A DNA stretch of 15,515 bases from CAZUXY01 sp964624235 (GTDB lineage: Bacteria; Spirochaetota; UBA4802; UBA5368). The DNA is taken from NCBI GenBank assembly GCA_964624235.1, contig CAZUXY010000081.1, forward strand, positions 1 through 15,515, given 5' to 3'. Below are positions 6,036 to 12,438 of this stretch, in pieces. A program made the translations under genes and the position numbers. The notes beneath the pieces are model-generated. The model was not told the origin of the DNA. It searched no databases and saw nothing but the letters and a program-made list of their open reading frames with translations. The number at the start of each line of letters is the position of its first letter. Position 1 is the stretch's first letter.

Positions 6036-7283
6036 CTATTTCTCCGGGACCCCCGTTTTCTTTTCTACTTCGTCCCCTGGAATCTTTTTTTCACTTTCCT
6101 TTGTGTCCTTCATGGCGCTGTTGTCCTTAGGTGTTTTATCCCCTTCACCCGCTTTGTCGGATTTTTTATCCACAAAGTCCTCGACCTTTACGCTGCCCGC
6201 AAAGGATTCCAGCGCGGAGTTCTTCGTAAACCTTGAATAATTGTCGGTATGATGCAGCAGCAGCATTTTATATTCATCGGATGCCCCGGCCTGCTTGTTC
6301 TGGGCGGACAGGACCTCAATGGTCGCCTTGATGATCTTGAAGTTGAAATCTTCCACATACTCCCGAATCAGGTCTTCGGCTTTCTCAAACTCCGCGTTTA
6401 ATAAATAACCGGCCACCTTTTTTTCCTGACGGAACCTGACCCTGCGTTCAATCCTTTTTTCAAAGCTGCCCGCCTCCTTGTCTATTCCCGGATGGGCACG
6501 CTCCTTCCCGTCCAGCGAGGGGACTTTTTCGCTCTCCTTTGTTTCAGTTTCAGTCTCTCTGTTCAACTCCTCCAGAAATGAATCACCGCTTTTCGATAGA
6601 AACCTGTTATAAAACTGGTTCCCTTTTTCGCGTTCCATCTCGAAAAGATGGTTGAATATCCGTGCCTTCATCTCATTGGTCTGGCTCTCGTAAAGGGCGA
6701 GAAAACCGTATCTCTTCGCCCTTCGCGACATTTTTATCGATTCGATAAACTTGTAGATACGGTACGAATGCAGCCGGGGGTTCGAGGCGGTGCCGATGGT
6801 AAAAAAATTCATTGCAATCGCCCTGTCGCGATAGGCCAGGGTCAGGTATAGTTTCGCCCGTGAGTTCTTGGATCGTATTATCTCGGGTGCCAGCCGGTCC
6901 AGTATCCCCTTTGATTTCTCCAGGTATTCGTTTTTCAGCAGGTCCGAATAAAAATCAGCCTGCTTGCCCTGGGAAGCGTAAATCCTTTTGAATGCCCCCC
7001 TGTAATCCGACTGGAGGTAGGCGACTTCAGCGTTGAAATGTATCTGATAGATTTCCTTATACCGGTCCATCAGTGATTCACCGAAGTTGGTGACGCAAGA
7101 ATCCATGAACGTGATGAAAGCCTTGTTTTCCCCGATCATTCTCTCGATGGTAATCTGGTCCGAAAAAGCGCCCAGGGGCCCAGCCCATAAAAAAACCATC
7201 ATCAAAGCCGTCACTGGCCCTATCAATAATTGTTTTGTCACCCTGCACCGCATTATTCCGCATCCCCTTGCCGAAACTTTCAT
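6036..7283 (-). CDS. Secreted or membrane-anchored helical repeat-like protein of unknown function
   Basis: A 415-residue protein, not recognised. A hydrophobic stretch at about residues 19-39 (LLIGPVTALMMVFLW...LGA) looks like a signal peptide or anchor. An alternative start at Met11 (7253) gives a more normal signal peptide (MRCRVTKQLL...) and has AAGGGGA 9 nt upstream. The first Met (7283) has AGGGA about 10 nt upstream. Residues about 45-240 are helical, with Tyr/Ala/Leu spacing reminiscent of TPR-like solenoids. Then follows a charged linker (ETETETKESEKV), another helical segment (about 280-355) with SAYLLNAEFEKAEDL-type repeat character, and a Lys/Glu/Asp/Pro-rich disordered tail of about 45 residues. 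It is likely periplasmic or surface-associated. The small gene 5777-6034 starts one base after its stop. Confidence 0.65.
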   Translation of the reverse strand: MKVSARGCGIMRCRVTKQLLIGPVTALMMVFLWAGPLGAFSDQITIERMIGENKAFITFMDSCVTNFGESLMDRYKEIYQIHFNAEVAYLQSDYRGAFKRIYASQGKQADFYSDLLKNEYLEKSKGILDRLAPEIIRSKNSRAKLYLTLAYRDRAIAMNFFTIGTASNPRLHSYRIYKFIESIKMSRRAKRYGFLALYESQTNEMKARIFNHLFEMEREKGNQFYNRFLSKSGDSFLEELNRETETETKESEKVPSLDGKERAHPGIDKEAGSFEKRIERRVRFRQEKKVAGYLLNAEFEKAEDLIREYVEDFNFKIIKATIEVLSAQNKQAGASDEYKMLLLHHTDNYSRFTKNSALESFAGSVKVEDFVDKKSDKAGEGDKTPKDNSAMKDTKESEKKIPGDEVEKKTGVPEK

Positions 7284-7327
7284 TACAAACTGATCCCTGC
7301 TCCCGGTATCAATTAAGTTATGGTTTA

Positions 7328-7813
7328 TTATTGAATTACCTCAATTTTCCTGGTTGAAACGATTTTCCCGTCCAGCGAAGCCTTGACCTGGTACTTCCCC
7401 TGTCTCAGAAAATACTCGGTCGGTATGGAGGCGTTCAGTTTTACAAAGTTTTTATCCAATTCATAACTTATCTGTTTATATCGCTGGTAAGCATCATTCT
7501 CGAAGTAGTCTATCTCAATAATAAACAGCCCCGCATCGAGGTTCTGTCCGCGACGATTGATGAAGAAATATATTTTTTCGCCGGGCTTGTATTTTTTTAC
7601 GGTTTTGTCACCGGCAGAGCCGATCTCCTGGTTTGAAAGGATAAAGTTAGCCCCGGAATAATTCACGGTATAATAAATTATATAAAAAACGACCACGAAT
7701 ATCAGCACAACCAGTGCGATTTTAACGATCAGCTTGATGTTTTCTTTTTTTAACAAGGCCGTACGGCCGGAGTGGCCGTTTCCGGTATCCTGCACATCGT
7801 TATCAGTATTCAC
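7328..7813 (-). CDS. Membrane-anchored protein with a beta-rich extracytoplasmic domain
   Basis: A 161-residue protein that I do not recognise. Residues 1-27 are polar and cytoplasmic. Residues about 28-48 (LIVKIALVVLIFVVVFYIIY) form one transmembrane helix. The remaining 110 residues alternate strands (FILSNQEIG, IYFFINRRG, AGLFIIEIDYFE, YQVKASLDGKIVSTRKIEVI) as in an immunoglobulin-like or carbohydrate-binding-like beta-sandwich. It is probably exposed outside the cytoplasmic membrane. The start is GTG at 7813, with a strong AGGAGG site 9 nt upstream. It is first in the minus-strand block ending near 5264. A promoter candidate lies at 7892-7920. The 44-bp gap to the next gene suits one operon. 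Confidence 0.7.
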   Translation of the reverse strand: MNTDNDVQDTGNGHSGRTALLKKENIKLIVKIALVVLIFVVVFYIIYYTVNYSGANFILSNQEIGSAGDKTVKKYKPGEKIYFFINRRGQNLDAGLFIIEIDYFENDAYQRYKQISYELDKNFVKLNASIPTEYFLRQGKYQVKASLDGKIVSTRKIEVIQ

Positions 7814-7891
7814 TTTTGGCTTCCTCCTGCTCTAAAGCTGATGGGTGCCTTGTAAAATATCTGTTGCACTGCATTACTCATCTTTCCGGTG

Positions 7892-7920
7892 AGAATACTA
7901 AAGAAGAAGCAGAAAGTCAA
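7892..7920 (-). promoter_or_regulatory. Candidate promoter of the envelope gene cluster
   Basis: Reading the minus strand, TTGACT (7920-7915) is followed after 17 bp by TATTCT (7897-7892). These match the sigma70 consensus at 5 and 4 of 6 positions. Transcription would begin near 7885 and run through the 161-residue gene and beyond, with a leader of about 70 nt. It lies in the 142-bp gap after pncB, which has no other clear signal. Confidence 0.4.
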
Positions 7921-7955
7921 TAACTATCCTTGACGAATGAGGATTCAACGTAAAA

Positions 7956-9374
7956 TTACTGATTGCCCCTGATTCTACCGACCATTTCTCTTTTCAAATC
8001 GTAAAGTTCCCTGCAGAGTATGACCGGATATTCATCGGGACCTTTAAGCCGTGTGTATTTGTCGGCCAACGCGGCGACATTCCGCCGAAACGATTCCTGT
8101 ATTGCCGTCAGGTTTCTCTCAACTGGGCCCGGCATACCGTTCCTGATAACGGGTAATAACTGTTTTTTGCCTTCCCATCCCTGCGGCAGGGGGTAGTGTG
8201 TGCCGGTTTCATCGCATGCGGAAACGGCCTGATGCGAGTCCTCGATACAAATCACGTCACACATCGCCATACCATCGGGATCTGAATACCTGAGGATATT
8301 CTTTCTGCCCGGAAGGTTCCCTTTGAGCGTCTCATCTGAAAGCTTTAAGCGTGGAATGGAAGTCCCGTTTTTCTCCAGCGCGGACATTTTGTATACGCCT
8401 GGGAACGCCGCCTCCCCGTGGCCCGTGGCCAGGCGTGTCCCGACACCGAATATATCAACCGGGGCACCTTTACCCAGTAATTTTTCTATCCTGTATTCAT
8501 CAAGGTCGTTGGAGAGTAGTATTTTTACATAATCCAGCCCTGCATCGTTCAGCATCCTGCGCGCCTTCCGGGACAATACGACGGGATCCCCGCTGTCCAG
8601 GCGGATACCGGCCATCCTGTGTCCGCTTTCCTGGAGTTCCAGGGCCACCTTTATTGCGTTGGGGATGCCGCTTTTAATGCTGTCATAAGTATCAACCAGC
8701 AGTATGGAGGTGTCAGGATATATCTCTGAGTACTTTTTAAAAGCGGTATACTCATCGTCGAAGGCCATTATCCAGCTATGGGCATGGGTTCCCTTTACAG
8801 GGATACCGAAACATTTCCCCGCCAGCACATTGGAGGTGGCGATACACCCGCCGATATACGACGCCCTGCTGGCCCCCAGTCCGCCGTTCTCCCCATGGGC
8901 TCTTCTCAGTCCGAACTCTATTACCGGTCTGTCACCCGCGGCGTGGCAGATCCTCGCCGCCTTTGTGGCAATCAGTGTCTGAAAGTTTATGATATTCAGA
9001 ATGGCGGTTTCAACCAGCTGCGCCTGCCCCAGCGGCGCCTCAATCCTCACGAGGGGCTCCTCGGGAAAGATGATGCTGCCCTCTGGAAACGCATATACAT
9101 CGCCGGTGAACCGCAACCCCTTTAAAAAGTCGAGAAACTCCTGAGAGAACAGGGAAAGGGAGCGCAGGTACCGCAAATCCTCGTCTTCAAATCTCAGTGA
9201 CGTAAGATAATCCACCATCTGGGGGAGCCCGGCAAAGACAGAGTAACCGCCGTCGAAAGGATTGCGGCGATAAAAAAGATCAAATACCGACGGGGACTCG
9301 ATGATGCCGCACCGGAAGTATCCCTCCAGCATGGTGAGCTGATAAAGGTCGGTAAGCATGGCAAGATTGCTCAT
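7956..9374 (-). CDS. pncB: Nicotinate phosphoribosyltransferase
   Basis: The 472-residue enzyme joins nicotinate to phosphoribosyl pyrophosphate, with ATP, to give nicotinate mononucleotide, the entry step of NAD salvage. It opens with the family hallmark MLTDLYQLTMLEGYF (6-20). It then has FGLRRAHG (154-161), a THAHSW segment with the conserved histidines H197 and H199, and the phosphate-binding part IRLDSGDP plus the FGVGTRLATG loop. Length is normal for the family. The start ATG at 9374 fits the conserved N-terminus. Its ribosome-binding site is weak (GGGTC). It is transcribed alone as far as visible and leaves an intergenic region of 365 bp upstream, with an inverted repeat (9423-9439) about 50 bp before the start that may be an operator. 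Confidence 0.95.
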   Translation of the reverse strand: MSNLAMLTDLYQLTMLEGYFRCGIIESPSVFDLFYRRNPFDGGYSVFAGLPQMVDYLTSLRFEDEDLRYLRSLSLFSQEFLDFLKGLRFTGDVYAFPEGSIIFPEEPLVRIEAPLGQAQLVETAILNIINFQTLIATKAARICHAAGDRPVIEFGLRRAHGENGGLGASRASYIGGCIATSNVLAGKCFGIPVKGTHAHSWIMAFDDEYTAFKKYSEIYPDTSILLVDTYDSIKSGIPNAIKVALELQESGHRMAGIRLDSGDPVVLSRKARRMLNDAGLDYVKILLSNDLDEYRIEKLLGKGAPVDIFGVGTRLATGHGEAAFPGVYKMSALEKNGTSIPRLKLSDETLKGNLPGRKNILRYSDPDGMAMCDVICIEDSHQAVSACDETGTHYPLPQGWEGKKQLLPVIRNGMPGPVERNLTAIQESFRRNVAALADKYTRLKGPDEYPVILCRELYDLKREMVGRIRGNQ

Positions 9375-9422
9375 TATAAAGACCCGTGTATGGTTGAATA
9401 GTGGCGCAATATTCAGGGCGGT

Positions 9423-9439
9423 TTCACGGCGCCCGTGAA
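9423..9439. promoter_or_regulatory. 17-bp inverted repeat upstream of pncB (possible operator)
   Basis: TTCACGG (9423-9429) and CCGTGAA (9433-9439) are perfect 7-bp arms around CGC. It lies 49 bp upstream of the pncB start. No T-run follows in either direction, so it is not a terminator. It may bind a regulator of NAD metabolism or form a leader hairpin. I cannot match it to a known NrtR or NiaR site. Confidence 0.4.
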
Positions 9440-9542
9440 TTCAGTTCATGCTGTTTTCAGCAGCTTGACGAACAGTTATAAAAATAAAATCGCATTTTAT
9501 ATTATCCATACTTTTTTGAAAGTAAAATAAATTATTTTTATA

Positions 9543-9571
9543 TTGACATATGAGTTGTTCCTAACCATACT
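9543..9571 (+). promoter_or_regulatory. Sigma70-type promoter of the tail-anchored protein gene
   Basis: TTGACA (9543-9548, perfect) is followed after 17 bp by CATACT (9566-9571, 4 of 6). About 60 bp of AT-rich sequence precedes it and could act as an UP element. Transcription would start near 9578, giving a leader of about 160 nt before the ATG at 9740. Confidence 0.5.
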
Positions 9572-9611
9572 TACTGGGTGTTTTGCTCTGCACAACAGCA
9601 TTACAGATTGA

Positions 9612-9642
9612 GAACCTGTCGGTTCCCGTTGTATTTTAACGG
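9612..9642 (+). promoter_or_regulatory. Tandem stem-loops in a long 5' leader
   Basis: GAACC (9612-9616) pairs with GGTTC (9621-9625) across a 4-nt loop. Directly after it, CCGTT (9626-9630) pairs with AACGG (9638-9642) across a 7-nt loop. A purine run AAAGAAAAAAA follows. This is not a terminator and resembles no riboswitch class I know. It could influence mRNA stability or translation. Confidence 0.25.
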
Positions 9643-9739
9643 AAAGAAAAAAATCGCCTGCTTTTCAATATATATTATATCCGTGAAACACGACCATACA
9701 TGGCAGTGTAACTCCATCAAATAAACAGCGGAAACTACG

Positions 9740-10744
9740 ATGGCAGAAGAAAACTCCCGTGATGAACTGCTTGGTGAAAGCAATTACATAATCCTCAAGG
9801 GCAGATTCAAATCAAAAACCAATAACCTTTACGGGTTAACCCTTATCACATTCAGCCCCGAGGCCGATATAGAATCCTTTAACACTGTAGTCTCCACTTT
9901 CTCAACGGTATTCGACATGGAGCCTCATATCGGATGGGAACGCTACGAGGAAACCATCCTTGATCTCAAATGGAAAGGAAACTTCAATTCCAGCATGACC
10001 TCGGCGCTCATGGATCATTTCAAGGGCGTTTCCAAAGACGAAGCGATGAACCGGCAGATATTCGAATCGGTCTATAATTACGATTATGACAGCGTTGAGA
10101 TATTCCTTACCGATATTCTCTATCGTGTGGTGCACGATAAAAATCTGGTCCTGGAAATAGGCATCCAGGAGGTGGAAAAAGCGGAATACCTTGCCTCGAA
10201 AGAAAAAAAACAGGCCTTGGCGAAGTCTCCCGCATCCGCGACTGGAAAGGGGCTCAATATCGAGGAAGGATCGGTTATATTGCCGCTTCAACCTATCCTC
10301 GCACCGGTCAAGGGCAAGCCCCTGTACGAATTGAAAATAGGAGATAAGATCGTTTCGAAAATACTACCGAATTCAGACAGGGAAAATTATTTCATCGACC
10401 TGCTGGACCTCAGGGTGGAAGGACATATAAAACCGGTGGCGGGAGAGGTGATCGACATCAAGGCCAACAGCCGCAGCGACCCCCTGGAAATACTGGTACA
10501 GCTCGCGCCCGGAATATACGGGAAGATCATTGAAGACGAACGCCAGGTCAAGATCAGGATCTATGACCCGCAGATAGACGGTCCGATGTCCAAAAAATCC
10601 ATAAGTGATGTTCAGATATCCAGGGCCACCCCGCCGGAAACCCCGAAAGAAAAAAGCGGTCTGCCTCAGATGACCTACATTACCATTGCGTTATTCATTC
10701 TGGTGGTTATCATCTTCGGGGTGTTGATGTATATCAGTTTCTGA
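9740..10744 (+). CDS. Tail-anchored membrane protein of unknown function
   Basis: A 334-residue protein that I do not recognise. There is no signal peptide. One transmembrane helix occupies the extreme C-terminus (about 313-332, ITIALFILVVIIFGVLMYI), so the bulk faces the cytoplasm as in a tail-anchored protein. Two soluble parts are visible. Residues about 15-160 are mixed alpha/beta, with many acidic and aromatic residues (DYDSVEIFLTDILYRVV). After a charged Ala/Lys linker (158-175), residues about 178-290 are beta-rich (VILPLQPILAPVKGKPLYELKIGD) with a VEGHIKPVAGEVIDIKA stretch. A Pro-rich linker (TPPETPKEKSG) leads to the membrane. The ATG at 9740 has only a weak CGGA site 7 nt upstream. 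It is monocistronic as far as seen, with its own promoter and a terminator candidate at 10866-10885. Confidence 0.65.
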   Translation: MAEENSRDELLGESNYIILKGRFKSKTNNLYGLTLITFSPEADIESFNTVVSTFSTVFDMEPHIGWERYEETILDLKWKGNFNSSMTSALMDHFKGVSKDEAMNRQIFESVYNYDYDSVEIFLTDILYRVVHDKNLVLEIGIQEVEKAEYLASKEKKQALAKSPASATGKGLNIEEGSVILPLQPILAPVKGKPLYELKIGDKIVSKILPNSDRENYFIDLLDLRVEGHIKPVAGEVIDIKANSRSDPLEILVQLAPGIYGKIIEDERQVKIRIYDPQIDGPMSKKSISDVQISRATPPETPKEKSGLPQMTYITIALFILVVIIFGVLMYISF

Positions 10745-10865
10745 CACAGGAAGAGGTTCTGGTTTTGCCGCAAACCCTGTTCCCCCAAGGGAAATCCCTC
10801 CTCAAAAAAGTGGTTTACATCGGTAAAAAATGGTTCATCCTGTGCCGAAACGGGGCGTAAAGGGC

Positions 10866-10885
10866 AAGGCCTGGCCTTTTGTTAA
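10866..10885 (+). terminator. Weak rho-independent terminator candidate
   Basis: AAGGC (10866-10870) and GCCTT (10874-10878) form a short stem around CTG, followed by TTGTTAAGTTTT. An alternative stem pairs AAAGG (10859-10863) with CCTTT (10875-10879). It could end the transcript from 9740-10744. Its T-tract overlaps the -35 of the next promoter. Confidence 0.3.
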
Positions 10886-10908
10886 GTTTTCCTGCATCCG
10901 CTTATAAT
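10879..10908 (+). promoter_or_regulatory. Promoter of the SHOCT-like / glutamine synthetase operon
   Basis: A perfect -10 TATAAT (10903-10908) is preceded at 18 bp by TTGTTA (10879-10884, 4 of 6). Transcription would begin near 10914, about 49 nt before the first ATG (10963). No sigma54 -24/-12 element is seen. The -10 lies between the two arms of a perfect inverted repeat. Confidence 0.5.
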
Positions 10909-10945
10909 TCCGTATCACGAAGCCGATAAACAAAGCAGGAAAACT
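10885..10945. repeat. Split 11-bp perfect inverted repeat bracketing the promoter
   Basis: AGTTTTCCTGC (10885-10895) and GCAGGAAAACT (10935-10945) are exact reverse complements, with 39 bases between. The arms lie on either side of the TATAAT and their centres are 50 bp apart, close to five helical turns. The left arm is upstream of the expected transcription start, so this cannot act as an RNA hairpin from that promoter. A pair of operator half-sites is the better reading. Confidence 0.5.
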
Positions 10946-10962
10946 GTAACTGGAGGTGGCCT

Positions 10963-11091
10963 ATGTTCTATCTCCTTTTAAGAATGCTCCATGAAGAAAT
11001 GACCAGCGGGAAAATTTCCCGGGAGGAATATCGCTCCGCGGTCGAAAAGGTAGCCCTGTTCCACGGTATAAGGAGAAATGGAATACGCTAA
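10963..11091 (+). CDS. SHOCT-like 42-residue small protein
   Basis: A short ORF starts with ATG at 10963, with a near-perfect GGAGGT at 10952-10957, 5 nt upstream. It ends with TAA at 11089-11091, directly touching the ATG of the glutamine synthetase homologue (11092). The peptide has a hydrophobic start (MFYLLLRML) and a core EEMTSGKISREEYRSAVEKV. Helix, Gly-Lys-Ile turn, then Glu-Glu-Tyr helix is the pattern of the short C-terminal (SHOCT) domain, which mediates oligomerisation or nucleic-acid contacts in larger proteins. Here it stands alone. The downstream gene's AAGGAG lies about 16 nt from its start, too far to work well, so translation of this ORF probably drives that of the next one. 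The SHOCT call rests on motif resemblance only. Confidence 0.6.
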   Translation: MFYLLLRMLHEEMTSGKISREEYRSAVEKVALFHGIRRNGIR

Positions 11092-12417
11092 ATGAACAGT
11101 GACAAGGAGTATGTACTTAAATCCGCGAAAGAGAACCAGGTAAAGTTTGTACGCCTCTGGTTTACAGACATCCTTGGTTTTCTTAAAAGTTTCGCGATTA
11201 CCATAGACGAACTTGAAGACGCCCTGATTGAGGGGGTGCGTTTTGACGGCTCAACACTTCAGGGTTTTGTCCGCAGGGATGAATTGGAAATGATCGCTCT
11301 GCCCGATCCATCCACATTCCGTATCCTTCCCTGGAGGCCCAGGGAGGATTCCGTAGCACGCATGTTCTGCGACATATATACCACCGATATGAAACCCTTT
11401 GAAGGCGATTCCCGTTATATATTGAAAAGAAACCTGAAAAAGGCCGCCGAAGAGGGATACACGTTTTATACCGGTCCGGAAATCGAGTTCTTCTTTTTTA
11501 AAAACACCCAGTCGCCGGTCGTCTTGGACCGCGGCGGTTACTTCGACCTGACACCGCTGGATCTGGCCTCCGACTTCCGGCGCCAGACGGTACTCATTCT
11601 GGAACAGATGGGTATAGGCGTGATTTCATCCCATCATGAGGGAGCCCACAGCCAGCATGAAATCGACCTCCGCCATGAAGACGCCCTGACCACCGCCGAC
11701 AACATCATGACCTTCAAGCTCGTCACGAAGGAAATCGGACAACTGAATGACATCTATGCCTCGTTCATGCCCAAACCCCTCGCCGATCAGAACGGTTCGG
11801 GCATGCATGTGCACCAGTCTATTTTCCGTGATGATGTGAACATCTTTTTCGATAAAAAACAGCCGTCTTATCTTTCGAAAACAGGCCGGCAGTATATTGC
11901 GGGTCTGCTGAAACACTGCCGCGAGTTTATTGCCATTACCAACCAGTGGGTCAATTCTTATAAACGGTTGCTGCACGGATTTGAGGCCCCCACTCATGTT
12001 TCATGGAGCACCCGGTGCGATACCGCCCTGGTTCGGGTCCCGCAGTGCAAGGTCGACAAACCGCGGACGATGAGGGTCGAGCTCAGAAATCCCGACCCGG
12101 CCTGCAATCCTTATCTGCTCTTCTCGGTAATCCTGGCCAGCGGGCTCAAGGGAATCAGGGAAAAATATGAAATCCCCGAACCCTGTGAAATAAACCAGAC
12201 CATTTCAAACCGTAAAGAACTCCAGGGAAAGGGCATCGAACCCCTGCCCATGCAGCTCGATGAGGCGCTTATCTATCTTGAAAAAAGCGAACTGATGCGG
12301 GAAACCCTGGGAGACCGGCTGATCGATACGTTCATTGAAAACAAACACATTGAGATCGACAAATTCAACGCGCATATTACCGACTACGAAATAAACGAAT
12401 ATCTGCCGATCCTTTAA
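11092..12417 (+). CDS. glnA: Type I (alpha-like) glutamine synthetase homologue with an altered active-site Arg
   Basis: A 441-residue member of the glutamine synthetase I family, which makes glutamine from glutamate, ammonia and ATP in the cytoplasm. Visible active-site elements are D52 in RFDGSTLQGF, E130/E132 in GPEIEFF, E183 and E190 in HHEGAHSQHE, NGSGMHVHQS with H239, NSYKR followed by the flap E298 in GFEAP, R315, and E330/R332 in RVELRNPDP. The enterobacterial adenylylation Tyr region is absent and length is that of the alpha group. One key change stands out: the residue matching E. coli Arg339 is D310, because the usual RNRS reads RCDT here. The usual HEVAPGQHE is also changed to HEGAHSQHE. 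It may therefore be a GS-like ligase, not the housekeeping enzyme. It starts immediately after the SHOCT-like ORF. Confidence 0.85.
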   Translation: MNSDKEYVLKSAKENQVKFVRLWFTDILGFLKSFAITIDELEDALIEGVRFDGSTLQGFVRRDELEMIALPDPSTFRILPWRPREDSVARMFCDIYTTDMKPFEGDSRYILKRNLKKAAEEGYTFYTGPEIEFFFFKNTQSPVVLDRGGYFDLTPLDLASDFRRQTVLILEQMGIGVISSHHEGAHSQHEIDLRHEDALTTADNIMTFKLVTKEIGQLNDIYASFMPKPLADQNGSGMHVHQSIFRDDVNIFFDKKQPSYLSKTGRQYIAGLLKHCREFIAITNQWVNSYKRLLHGFEAPTHVSWSTRCDTALVRVPQCKVDKPRTMRVELRNPDPACNPYLLFSVILASGLKGIREKYEIPEPCEINQTISNRKELQGKGIEPLPMQLDEALIYLEKSELMRETLGDRLIDTFIENKHIEIDKFNAHITDYEINEYLPIL

Positions 12418-12438
12418 ATTCAGGTTCCGCCGGCCGTC

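Larger units (their letters stand above)
9375..9739. other. Divergent regulatory region between pncB and the tail-anchored protein gene
   Basis: There is no gene in these 365 bases. They contain an inverted repeat at 9423-9439, a small TGCTG-TTTT-CAGCA hairpin (9449-9462), an AT-rich block (9477-9542) with the palindrome AAAATAA-A-TTATTTT (9524-9538), a strong plus-strand promoter (9543-9571) and a leader with two tandem hairpins (9612-9642). GTTTCACGG at 9421-9429 recurs as its reverse complement CCGTGAAAC at 9681-9689. I found no convincing promoter for pncB on the minus strand. Confidence 0.55.

Noticed and set aside
10870..10965. A sigma54 (-24/-12) promoter for the GS operon
   Set aside because: TGGC and TGC elements exist near 10873 and 10893 but with the wrong spacing. 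A good sigma70-type -10/-35 pair is present.
11078..11095. A five-codon ORF (ATG at 11078) overlapping the GS start by ATGA
   Set aside because: The AGGAG is only 2 nt from this ATG, and the 42-codon ORF already reads through the same place with a much better ribosome-binding site.
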